Positions 24,201 through 35,583 of a stretch of 64,000 nt of DNA are shown one piece after another. The stretch is from Hedera helix (Eukaryota > Streptophyta > Magnoliopsida > Apiales > Araliaceae): positions 43,427,967 through 43,491,966 of the forward strand of contig OX359281.1 of assembly GCA_947179155.2 (NCBI GenBank), written 5' to 3'. The position numbers were made by a program, and so were the translations under genes. Position 1 is the stretch's first letter, and every line of letters starts with the position of its first letter. Below the pieces are notes generated by a model. That model saw only the letters and a program-made list of their open reading frames with translations, did no database searches and was not told the origin of the DNA.

Positions 24201-26050
24201 TTACGTGGAAAACTCAAATTGGGAAAAATCACCGGCGAGAGGAAAATGATATAGTAGTGAATCTCTATGAAATCGGCTAAAACTGAGAAAGAAAAGAATA
24301 CCGAAATCCTAGCAACAATAACATATATATAGTCAGGCTAAAAATATAATGGGCCCAAATCACATAATAGGTCCATACTGCGATGGCTTCGCCCCGCACC
24401 TCCTTAGAGGATTACTGGTAGTAGTGGAGGACAGAGGTTGATATGCCAATATGCGGAACAAAATAATTCACGTTGGGTTAGAAGTCGGATCCCGAACAAG
24501 AATTCGAGACACACATGACAAAATTCTCTCTTCATAGAATGTTTGGGTTAAGGAAGCTGTTAAGACATACCTTAAGTGGTTATGGATGACATGCTGGTAA
24601 AAGCATTAGACAAACTCAAGCTCATCATGGCTGCAGAGACTTTCACTTCTTGAAGTATTATATGATTTTGTTCTAACTGCCCATGCTTGTCATGCTAATG
24701 AGGCAGCCCATTGTCTTCTACATAGTTCATAGTTGTTTGAAAGTGTTGGGGGCTTGCATAATATTTTATTGGTAGACATTATACAAACTTTATCGACATG
24801 TTTTTGATGGCTGTGGTCTCAACCCCCGTAGAATATGTTCAAAACAGTCTGTGAGTCAGAGCCAAGCCTTCAAAAATCATTGTTTATATCTGAAACCCAA
24901 AAATTTGAGAACTCAAAACTTGAGTAGAGCAGATAATTACTGGTGACAATGGTCTGTTACTGAAGGTATATGTTTTGCACCTAGAGCAAAACCTCATACA
25001 ACTTGCATATTGACTTGTCTGAGAGCACTTGGATCAGCTTGGATGAGGTCATATGTGAGAATAGATGGCATCTGATCCACCCTCAGAATTCTTATTCTTT
25101 TAGCATAGGTTGCTGTTGTAATACAAGTAAACCTTTAAACACATGACCGCGTGAGTATTATGTGGCTTAGGTAACTGCTAAATTAGGTTATTCTCTGACA
25201 TTACATGCTGCTTCAGACTTCTACCATACTTCATCACCAAAGAAAAATCTAAAATTTGAAGTTAAATATTTATGTTCAAGTCTTTTTTCTTTTGGCAGAT
25301 CGCAGTCCTGGCTCAGCTGTGGCTTTTGTTGGTTTTCTGTTGGATTTTATCCTTGGCATATGATTTTGTTTGTGTAATTTTGTATTGATTGTACTTGGGT
25401 GGCACCCCCTTCTCACCTTTTTGAATTATTTTTTTTAACCAACAAAAAAAGAATTATTGAAATCCATTTTGTAAGATAATTTCAAAACTATTTTTACTTT
25501 TTTGCCTTTTTGACATTAATAAGAAAGAAAACGATTTTGTTTGTTGTTTTGTGCGCGCGTGTGTGTGAAGGAGCAGCATGAGTTGTTACTGAAGTTATTT
25601 TGTCCATACTCGTATATATCAGTTTGGGATCCGCACGGGTATAGTTCTAGTCTGAAATGTAGCCTATAATATTTTGTTCTACCGTTGTTTTCTACCATTA
25701 TAGGCATGTCAGTATAGTTTAAGTTGCGCTCTATTCCTTGTTCTGATGACTGATAGGTAAATGATACTATGATTTTATCTTAACTTCACTGTATTACCAT
25801 GAAATTTTCGTTGCCCATCTAAGTTTTACTTTTGAGTCAAACTGTCGTTGACTATCCCCGTAACGAATTGCCCCTTTTCTTTTCTTTAGTAGAGGTAAAC
25901 CTGAAAAATAGTATGAATATCTTTTTCTGTTCTCTTTGTGTAGGCCCAAGATAATATCACGAATCTTCCATTAACAAATGGTTGGGGAGAAAAGCATAAA
26001 CTCTTTGTGAAGTGGAAATACATCGAAGCAAGGGTAATTTTTATCGCAAC

Positions 26051-26102
<52 letters not shown>

Positions 26103-27111
26103 TATATAAATGAATTTCTGTCCAACCTTCATACCTTTCTTACCTGCCTTGGGTTTTCTTCTGAATTTGTTGCCTTTTAATTCTATATCTACTATTGACA
26201 TCTAGGCGCGTGGTTGGTGTTTGTAACCTTGCGGTATATAGAATATAAAGTTACCAATAGTTCTAAAACCTCAAGCAATGTATGTCATGCTTGTAACAGT
26301 ACTCATTACTTGCAACTGAAACCCCCACTTACAGGCAGAGAAACGAATCAAGGTGCACATAATGCACAAAAATAAACATTGCACGCTGCACTAACTAGTT
26401 GGGGAAAACTTAAATCCAAGACCTTGAATAATCAGGGCTGTGATACCACTTCTTTTTAAAAGTTGTCTGTGATACCGTGCTAAATTACCCATTACCAGTT
26501 ACTAATGTTAAATAATGGACCCAAAGTTCTACCAATGTATGTCATGCTTTACCATAGACAATCATTTAATCTTCTGACAATGCCACCGACAGAATTAAAT
26601 CTGACAATCCATTAGTTGGGAGAATGTTGGCTTTTGGACAATGTTCTTTCAGTTCCTTGATGTCGCAAGAATTAGGAATATGAAATGTTGTTTGTGCATA
26701 CAGCTTAAGGCATGCATACGGGCTCTTGATAAGTGATCGCCAAGTATGATAGAAAGAACATGTGCACCTGATACATTTTCAGAATCTCAGGAAAATATTT
26801 GAATCTCTAATGTGCCATAAGAATCGATCAAGATTATCATACAACGAAAATATTTGAATCTCTAATGTGACCATTTGCGAGTCCACTTTTCCCATTCTAC
26901 TGTGTTCTTGTGTTATGATATTAATCGTGCCTCTAAGGTTATCAAAGTTGAGATGATATGTTTAGTTGCATCTTTAACTTATTTGTTCTTTTTCACCATT
27001 ATATGCTACAAGCTTATATTTTGTGACTGGAGGTTTGTTTGAGAACCATCTTTTTACCAATAAAAGCAGAATAAATATTTGAAAATTTGAGGGTATGTTT
27101 TGAATTAATGA

Positions 27112-27167
<56 letters not shown>

Positions 27168-30100
27168 TCTAAAATGGAGTTGCATGTCAATTCTGATTAT
27201 GAATATTATGTGCTACACAAGACCTGATCATTATAGATCATAAAATAAATACAATTTTAGTGGTAATTTCTTTATCTCCTTTAATGTAGGTTATCAGTAC
27301 CTGAAAAAAAAAACTGTGCTCTTCAAGGTCATTGTGATGTGAGATTGTTATGTTTTTCCAGGCTGCGGCATATTATTATCATGGTTTGATCCTTGACGAG
27401 GGAAACACAGAGAAATCACATGGGATGGCTGTAGCTGCTTTGCAAGCAGCAGATGAGTATCTCAAAGAAAGTAAGAAGACATGTGAAGCTTTCAACATGG
27501 CTCCTCCTGTTTCACGGTAATTATCTTCATCTTGTGAAGAGATTGTTTTACATCTAACTATCCATGTTATAGTATTATAGCATGCCTTTTAAACTTAGAC
27601 GGAGTATTAGTTTTGGTTTGTGGCTCGTAAATATTTAAAGAATGAAGTTTTTAGTTGCAAAATGTGATGCCATTTGTGAGGATGAAATATTGATCTGGCT
27701 TTAATATTGATATCATTTATTAGTTTGGTTTTTGAAATTTCTGTTTAATTTCTTGGTATATTTGGCAGCCATTAGCATCCTTCAGCCTTATGAAAATTCT
27801 TAAGCAGTTAGTTTTCTAGGTAAAACTTTTTGGCATTAGATAAGTGCTCTGTTTTCCTGCGTTCATAAGCTTTAAAGTTGACTGTTGATGAATACTTTTT
27901 AAATTCTGGAACTCAAGTTTGCAAAAGACAAATTTATAGTTCTTGGGGCGCGGGGGCATTCATTTGTTCAATAAATTTCTGTATTTTGATGCCGATGAGA
28001 ACTCCTTTTTAGTTAATCTCCCTCTTGTTATTGACTACCCATGAGTGTATGAGGCCTGAGGCCTGATCAATTTTCATTTTGGTTTCACAAGACCCAACTC
28101 TTCCATCCGCTTTCATCTAATATTCTTATATAGACTTGAACATTGATTTCTAAATTCTACCTGTCATATTTTCTGGACATATGTTTCCTCAATATTAGGT
28201 CTTTGCCAATCTTTGGAACAAGACTTGTTGCCAATCACTATACAACGTCTATAATTAGCCCTGAAGTTTCTGACTGATTTCTTCAATCTGAGAAGTATGA
28301 TCGGTCAGCTTTTAGGACAGCATTATTTTCGTCTTCCCTATTCTTATCATTTTCTGGCCTCTTGTTCTTCTTGCTTTCTTCAAGTTATTGGACTTTCTTT
28401 CTCTACTGTCTTCCATTTCTTAAAACAGATATTCATGACAGCTTTCTCAAAACTTATTGATGCTCTGTTCAATAATAAAAGTAAATGAAAATTAAAAGAT
28501 GATGATATGTTTCTCCAGTAATGGATTAATTCATGTGTGGCCCTTCAATCAAGCTATATGTAAAAATTATGTAAGTTGTACATATTACAATTTAGTCCCT
28601 ATCTTCAGTTTTAGGTGTCCATATTTTAGCGTGTGGCACAAAGTTTAAGGGCATCCTAGAGCTTCATGTATATATTAAAATTTCAGTATGTTTTATTGGA
28701 GTAATTTATCTTTATAATTTATTTTTTCAACTATATGATTGATATATAGTGGTAGTTTGAAGTTAGTGTGGCTATAGAAGCTTATGATTGCTTGCAGTAG
28801 CTTTTTAGCGGGCTTGCAGTAGCTTTTTAGCGGGCTTACAGTCAAATTTAGTACGTAGTTTCAGACTTGCAGAGCACTAGACATAGATGTACATACAACC
28901 AAAATATCTCATTCAATGCCAAAATGGATACTGTGTAATACTTCATATGTTTAAACTTGTGAACAATGTAATATGTCTAACTTGGTCAGTTGGTCTATTC
29001 ATAACCTATATAACTCAGTTACCATGATGTTAATGATGCTTTCCCATCATCTATCATTTAAATAATTTCTTTTTATTACAAGGGGAAAAAGGAAAAGGAA
29101 TTTTACTCTAAATTGTTGTTGTATTATTCATTATACTCCTTCAGTTCCACAAAAAAAGTCCCATTTACAAAATTTGCAAACTTTAAGGATATTTTCTTAC
29201 ATGTTTATCTCTACATGTATGATTGTTTAGTTTAGTAGTCGGTGGCATGGTAATGACGTAGCATTGTTAAACTTGAGAATATTATGACATTTTGTACTAT
29301 CATCAATAAAATGAAGACTCCTCTGGTCGAATATGTATATATTTTTTGACTATTTGTGCGGAACGGAGGGACTATAAGCTAACCAAGTATGGGATATTAA
29401 TAATATTAACAATAAACCAGCTGACCATGTTGCATATATAACCTTTGCTTGCCCTTACCTATTAGCCATCTCTGATGCAGAAATCCACCTCTTTGGGGAA
29501 CCATGAAGTATCTCTCCGAGAAGATTCCAAAAGATACTTCAAGCAAGGTGCGAATCAACCGGGATCTGTACTCTTACGAAAAGTAAGTTTAACTTCAGTT
29601 TCAACCTTTATTGGCACTATTATTTTCACTAGTAAATGAAACGATACTGGTGGTATCCAGTGAGCAACATCGATGTTTTAGTTCACTTTTATTAATAGAC
29701 TTTCGCATGTGTTAGTGTTATATGATGCACACAATGAAAGAATTTTGGGAGGCTTTCTGAGTAACTGGCTTTCTGATATTTGTGACTACAATGCAAAATT
29801 GTACCATGAGTTTATCATTTTTTGGAGATATGACGGTTCTTTGCAATATAGAAAGTCGCTATCTCGTGGTACAATTAGTAGTGCAAAATTATATACTTTT
29901 TTTGTCAGTTTTGCACTGCTAATTATACCTTAAAAGGCATGATTTTGCACTAATAATTGTACCATGAGATAGCAATTTTCTATGTAGTAAAGTCAGGAAC
30001 CATACCTCCACAAAGTGTGTTTAAAGTGATAAACTCAGGGTATAGTTTTTAGTGACAAACTCAGGGTATAGTTTTGCATTTTAGTCTTCATACTTAACTT

Positions 30101-30347
30101 TGAATACCTCGACAAATATTTGAAATCTCTCTGCATAACTATAGTTATGTAAGCTGGAGCATCCCTTGCCAAATTTACTTGTTATGCAAACTATAGGATT
30201 ATGGAGACAGCGCCAACATTACCTGACTTTGCTTTGGCCCTGAAACCTGATGAATTCCAACTTCCCCATGTGGACGCCTCTTGGAACAACGAGAACCTAA
30301 ACAAAGGGCAGATCGGCACCAACAACCTCAAGATTGACCGAAGTTGA
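18226..30347 (+). CDS. BRO1-domain protein, BROX-like
   Basis: Eleven coding exons join in phase to 427 aa: 18226-18478, 18550-18624, 18707-18765, 18870-19005, 20078-20174, 20278-20344, 22481-22579, 25944-26033, 27362-27516, 29481-29582 and 30197-30347. The protein starts MGCFVSTPK, with Gly2 as an N-myristoylation signal and Cys3 as a possible palmitoylation site, which suggests membrane attachment. The rest is an all-helical BRO1 domain. Recognisable parts include FLKAAGYLDCAVRHVLPQLP, LRALCLQALGQ, ARAAAYYYHGLILDE and the late NPPLWGTMKYLSEKIPKDT. BRO1 domains (yeast Bro1, human ALIX, BROX) bind ESCRT-III CHMP4/SNF7 tails in endosomal sorting. The short length, without V-domain or Pro-rich tail, matches BROX rather than ALIX. 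Unlike animal BROX it has no C-terminal CaaX box; it ends KIDRS. The large introns are loaded with repeats. Confidence 0.95.
20345..22480 (+). other. Intron 6 of the BROX-like gene (2.1 kb), no nested gene seen
   Basis: The sequence is moderately AT-rich and unique-looking. No open frame with coding character and no paired terminal repeats were recognised. Confidence 0.5.
23791..24450. repeat. 67-bp tandem duplication and transposon-like fragment in BROX intron 7
   Basis: Two direct copies of about 67 bp (23791-23857 and 23858-23924) begin TGATCTTCCATGCTAC and contain GATGGGTAGATTTGG. The next stretch, 24150-24350, has AAGATTTACGTGGAAAACTC followed by GGGAAAAATCACCGG, a style often seen in plant retroelement remnants. 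No reading frame is intact. The element class is uncertain. Confidence 0.5.
26053..26104. repeat. (TA)n microsatellite in BROX intron 8
   Basis: A long TA run starts about 20 bp after the splice donor at 26034. It has no coding content; open frames through it read as Tyr-Ile repeats. Confidence 0.9.
27115..27166. repeat. (TA)n microsatellite in BROX intron 8
   Basis: A run of about 25 TA units flanked by GAATA and TATTC, so the whole is a perfect palindrome. Confidence 0.9.
29136..29372. mobile_element. Stowaway-like MITE in BROX intron 9
   Basis: The left end reads CTCCTTCAGTTCCAC and the right end, reverse complemented, GTCCCTCCGTTCCGC. These resemble the CTCCCTCCGTCCC termini of Stowaway (Tc1/mariner-derived) MITEs. 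The roughly 237-bp length and flanking TA dinucleotides (29134-29135 and 29373-29374) also fit. It is non-coding. Confidence 0.75.
29784..30084. mobile_element. Fold-back MITE in BROX intron 10
   Basis: The two halves are imperfect reverse complements over the whole 300 bp. The left end, GACTACAATGCAAAATTGTA, matches the reverse complement of the right end, GACTAAAATGCAAAACTATA. The inner arms match too: GCTATCTCGTGGTACAATTA on the left against the reverse complement GCTATCTCATGGTACAATTA. The right half carries an extra 27-bp repeat with AAACTCAGGGTATAG twice. I could not find a clear target duplication, so the superfamily is left open. Confidence 0.75.
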
Positions 30348-31287
30348 GCCCTTTATGGTAGTTTTCAGATCATAAATTGGTAGTCGGTCAAAAGCACAAA
30401 ACAAGCAGCAATGACAATATGAACAATTCTTCAATTGCAACTACCGCAGGTTCACGTTACCTGTTCAAATTTCGTTTATGAATCCTTTGGTCCTTGTACT
30501 GTGAGATTTGATTGGAGCATTATACAAGTCCCTGTTGGCCTGTTGTGTGTGGATTTGCTACTGCAGAAAAAGGGATGGTCTTCTTTGTAAAAGTCTAAAT
30601 AATGTGTATGCTTTTCCCCCCCTTCCTTTTTCCCCTTCTTGTATTTAAAGATAAGTACCAGTTGTTTGAGAGAAATAGTTGTACAAGTCTCTGTTGTGTG
30701 TAAAATTGACTAGTACATGAAAGGAATCACCATTTTCTTTTTATCCATTAAGATTGAATTACTAGGTTTTATAACCCTTTGTGGAGCGTTTGAAATCCAC
30801 TTGTCCACGGTGAGTTCATGCTGCTAATATTATTTGGCCTTTATATTTCCCTTTTCTAAGTCATTGATAATGTTAGTACTGTCGGGGGTATAATAAGTAT
30901 CGTTGAAAATTTAAAATGTGTAAAAGTGTCTTTAAATATATATTTGTTCAGACATAATAAAAATTATTCCGGTATTGTCAACATCCTTTTATAAAATACT
31001 CCCTTAATATATGATTAATTGCCTTTCTTTTTATGAAAGCTAAGATTTGCGTAGGATTCATCAAAATCTTTTTAAGGTTTAAAATTAGAGTTATGTTAAG
31101 AGTTTTAAATTTTTGGTCTCAAATGACATAGAATTGGATATTTTAATGGTAATTAATGATATAACTAATTTACATAATTAATATAATGATAACATAGACT
31201 CTTTGAAATCAAAAATTTTAAATCCTTACAATTACTCTTAATTTTCAATACCTATTATTCCTTTCGAATTATTTTAACCGAGTCTAA
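30348..31287. other. 3'UTR and downstream flank of the BROX-like gene
   Basis: The first 300-400 bp after the stop probably form the 3'UTR; they have mixed composition with a C-run at about 30617-30623. AT-rich intergenic sequence follows without a gene. Confidence 0.5.
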
Positions 31288-31540
31288 TTCATTTGTATAG
31301 TTTAACCTTAAATCTGTTATATATACTTGAAAAATTATTCTATGCTCTTAATTCATTTGTATAATTTAATCTTAAATTTATTACATACAGTTGAAAAATT
31401 ATTCCATGTTCTTAGAATAAGTGAATGGTATGCTCCCCTTTTTCATATACCTATGAGTCCCATCACAGGCGGGCTCCACAAGTATGTGAGAGGGATGAGC
31501 ATACTGTTCATTTGTCCCGTAAATATAGAATAATCTCTCC
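31288..31540. repeat. 64-bp tandem duplication joined to a fold-back repeat
   Basis: Two direct copies (about 31288-31351 and 31352-31415) start TTCATTTGTATA and include GAAAAATTATTC. The second runs into the fold-back element at 31394-31540, which is a relative of the one at 16640-16755. Its arms are ATAAGTGAATGGTATGCTCC-like against GAGCATACTGTTCATTTGTC. Confidence 0.65.
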
Positions 31541-32432
31541 ATATAGTTAGTGCAATACAATACAATACAATACAACTTTCAAAGATAAATAAGTACTACT
31601 ATTGTAATAAATTGATTAATATTTAATTCTTTTATAAAAAATTAAGATAAATCATAATCATTTCTTTAAAAGATAAAAAATTATTATGTTTTCTTTTAAG
31701 TAAAACCATAAAAAAAAATTTCTTATAAACAATCTCAAAATAAAAACATATGATATAGTATATCATTACAGCAAAGGCGTTGCATATGCAAAATTTTATA
31801 TTTAAAAAATATAAGAATATTTAAAACTAGGAGGTCCACAGCCCAAAAAATATAAAGAATATTTCTAGAATAATAATAATAATAAACAATCTCTCTTATT
31901 ATAAAGCGGTTCTCTTGTGCCATTAACGTCAGTTAAACTTGACAAATAAGTTGAGCTGACCTAAACAGGCTAAGCTATAATTGATTCGGACTAAAATGAC
32001 TTATATGATTTGTTTTTATCAACCTTAAAACTTTTTATCAAAATATTATTAAATCTCAAATTATAACAACGGTCAATATTAAAAAGAGGAGGGAATCATA
32101 CTCGTAAAATCTAAGTTATGTTTGTAATCAATTTTTTTTTTTGGGGGGGGGAGAGAGAGAGTGATGGAAGTGACTGGTGAGGCCCTTGAAGAAGCAAAGA
32201 GAATATGCAGGGGTGTAGAAGAGCGAGTAGAAAAAAACTTGAATTCTTAAATTTCAATTCATTTTTTCATAATAATAAGTTGTCTTTACATTTAATATTT
32301 GAAATAAAATAAGCAACCATAATTTATGTTAGGCAAACCTTAATATGCTTCATTGCAAAAAAGTCAAATGGAAACTCATTACTTTTGAGATGGAGAGAGT
32401 CCTACGAATAATAAATATTCTATCTTGGTCGA
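31541..32432. other. Intergenic, no gene seen
   Basis: AT-rich sequence with a short (ATACA)n run at 31555-31572 and a poly-T/poly-G/GA stretch near 32131-32160. No coding signal was found. Confidence 0.45.
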
Positions 32433-33972
32433 TGTTAGAGTTAATGTCTTAGAGTCTAATTATTTGATGTAATTGCTTAACATTTTTGATATTATATGTG
32501 ATTGAATAAATAGATTATTTTATTATGATTTCATTTACTGCGTTATATAAATGTTAGCATAATAAAAGTCTTTAAAATAGTGATACGAATTATATAACTT
32601 CAAGTATGTGACTTGAACATGAGATTATATAATTACAATTAGTATCATTGCTCTTAAATGTCCCTAGTCGAGTATCATTGTTAATAGGACAACAATGATG
32701 TATTGAGATTAGTATGTGGATTGACTGATGGCCAAATCTCATTGGTCATAAATATATGAGATATTTGAGTCAATGCATAAGTACATGTTAGAGAACAATG
32801 TACTGGACTGACCCACCATAAGAATTCTACGTGGAGCATTATGCAAAGTGTCATAAGAAATTCTCATAGGGACAATGATGTAATGATCCTCCGACTTGAG
32901 ATCACTATATTATTACACGAGAATTTATGTACTTTGATATCATCAAATGTCACATTTAATAGGGTAGATAATAAAGGTGATTATTGGGTATATCATGAAT
33001 CGTGTGAGGAATATGAGTGATCTAGATGGAATTTAACCCTCCTATATATTAGGGGTGATATCCATAGGCCTCTTGATTGAGTAGGACTATGAAATGCATG
33101 ACCATGCTCAAATAGTGATTTGTTTCACATAGTCTACTCATTGATCAAGAAAACTCAGATTAAATTATGAAGAGTGTGACATTTTCCATGCCTCGAGTTT
33201 AATCTAGGATGTCAAGGTTAAAAGGATTAAATTGCATTGAAACATTGGTCACAAAAAAGTTGCATCGAATCACCGATCTTATTATTATTTGGGTAACAGT
33301 GATGCATTACTAGATGTCGCTCACTGTTTATAATTTTATAATATGATTTTAAAATTATTTCCAACATAATAATAACCTATAGGGTCACACACTTAGAACG
33401 TATTTAAAAAGGAATTAATTTAAATTGTAAGTACTTAAATATGTCAATATGATTGATAATATTTAAAATTACGAATTTAAATTAATAGGATAATTTATAT
33501 ATATGTATATTAATTAAGTTAGACTTAATTAAGATATAATATATATAAATTCGGATTTTATTTTTCTAATTAAATTAGGTTTTGGTTAATTCCTATTAAC
33601 TACTATATATATGATATATCAGTAGTCTTAATCACGTAAGGAACAAAAAATAAAAACCCTAGCCGCTTTCAGAAAGAGGCTAGAGAGAAAAATAATTGGA
33701 AAATTCTGATCTTGGTTGCTAGTACCGCAGTTCCTTTTGCTGCAGATCGTGGGACGATTAGCGGAGCGTTCGTGTGGATACCGTAGAGACGCAGTCGCTG
33801 GATTGCGTTGAAGATTCGAAGCCGTTCCAGAATTCCATCGTCTCCTGTCCATCTCAGATAATCGGTAAAATAATCTAAATCTCTGAATTAATCTGTTTTC
33901 GCTTGGATCCTGTCTTAAGGTTTCGTAAAAAATTTTAAATTCCGCTACTTTCACTGTGTCAAAATCCTAACA
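32433..33972. mobile_element. Solo LTR of a retrotransposon, 1540 bp
   Basis: The segment starts TGTTAGAG and ends CCTAACA, giving the canonical TG...CA ends and a 5-bp inverted repeat TGTTA/TAACA. The flanking 5-bp sequences GTCGA (32428-32432) and GTCTA (33973-33977) match at four of five positions, as expected for an ageing target duplication. A TATATATATGATATAT TATA-like region near 33605, followed by a transcribed-looking GC-richer stretch, fits an LTR promoter and R region. The style of the 3' end (AAATTCCGCTAC, TGTCAAAATCCTAACA) is like plant Copia LTRs. No gag-pol coding lies next to it, so the internal part was lost, probably by LTR-LTR recombination. Confidence 0.8.
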
Positions 33973-34124
33973 GTCTATTATACTAGTGATCATGACACAT
34001 GGTCATGCTTGCTGATTAGGTGAATCATAAAACAAATTTATTTTCTGGCATGCTAACCTTTAAGTTTTATCGAATATAAGGTATACTTCCTAAAAGGAAA
34101 ACTGTGACATGACTTCAATTCAAA

Positions 34125-34147
34125 ATGTATTTAGCACCAAGAAACAT

Positions 34148-34216
<69 letters not shown>

Positions 34217-34265
34217 TAATGAAGCCTACTAAGTAACACAACATGTATTTAGCACCAAGAAACAT

Positions 34266-34361
<96 letters not shown>

Positions 34362-34390
34362 GATTAATGAAGCCTACTAAGTAACACAAC
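34125..34390. repeat. Tandem duplication carrying (CT)n(TA)n
   Basis: Two direct copies, about 34125-34240 and 34241-34390, each read ATGTATTTAGCACCAAGAAA, then a long CT run, a TA run, and AGATTAATGAAGCCTACTAA. They differ mainly in microsatellite length, so the duplication is young. Confidence 0.92.
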
Positions 34391-35583
34391 ATTGGATGCA
34401 AGTCATATAATGTTTAATTACTGAATTTCTAATTATTTTTCGTCTTGCAATATTGAGTATGGATGAACATAATAGGTGTGTCACACAATAGGAATATACT
34501 TTTTTTTAATGCTATTATTAAACCAAAAAATTGGTGCAGGGTTGAACCTGACAGTCCTTCAGCACGCATGATATGATGAGCCTCCCAATCACTAGAAAGT
34601 TGGCCTTGAAGAAGAAGCGAACAGGAGACTACTGGCGTGCTCCAACTTTAACTGCAAATATGGTTTTTGTGAGAGCTGTTTCACAAACGTGAATGTCTCT
34701 GTTTACCATAGAGCACAGACCCCACGGGCTTTAACTGGTGAATAGTGTTATATAGTTGAAGTTGGAAGGAGCAGTTACGAGCATGCTCGTGTAGCCTTGT
34801 CGATGATGGAGCTGGCAACTATAGGTGAAAAATGGAAGGTTCTAATCTTTGAATGTCTCATCAGTTGCGATAAAATGATCATCCTTGCCCGTTGGTTTGT
34901 TGAGAAGAATGACAACAACTGTGTCCATGACTTCCAGACATAACTGAAATGAGATTCAATCGGGGAGACATGCTGAAATTGTATGAAACATCTCTGACTT
35001 GTTTTGGAAGAGGGAAAGGGAGAAGGGAGGGGAGTTGCTTGCTAGCTTACTTTGGGTTTCATTTCGAGCTGGAACCTCAGTTCCCTTAATTTGAAGTGGA
35101 GTAGAAACAGAGTTAAATTCGGTCAAATATAACAAGCTAATGTAGTGATTAGCTTTTACTCTTTTTACAAGTCTATTTAAATGCCGTGTTGTCAGACTGG
35201 TACTTCCAGTTTTCTTCTGAAAGCATCATGTTTAGCCTCTGAAAACTTTCATGATCTGGCGATTTCCAGTTTGACAATTATATTTCAGATAATATAAGAA
35301 TTTTTGACAAAAAATAGAGCAAGTACAAACAGATATGTCAATAGTTTTGTTTCACATTCATAACTTGACATGATGAAGTCTACATGAATGTATAACCACC
35401 AGCAAGAAACCTTTTCTAATATTTTAAAAATATCATAAGCATTTGGACAGGAACTTTAAAGTTGCCTAAGAAAAAAGACAGCACTAGCATGTGCGCACAT
35501 GAGCAAACTTGAAGATGCAATACCAATAACTTTAACATTCTGTTTGTGAATCACGCAAACATGAACTCATATGGGGACGAATA
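34391..35583. other. Region between the repeats and the ADH stop codon
   Basis: From about 34540 to 35110 the sequence is less AT-rich and looks unique, but every frame is broken and no domain is recognised. The last few hundred bases before 35584 should hold the minus-strand 3'UTR of the alcohol dehydrogenase gene. Confidence 0.4.

Noticed and set aside
34540..35110. Less AT-rich segment that might be a gene fragment
   Set aside because: All frames are interrupted and no domain or splice pattern was recognised.
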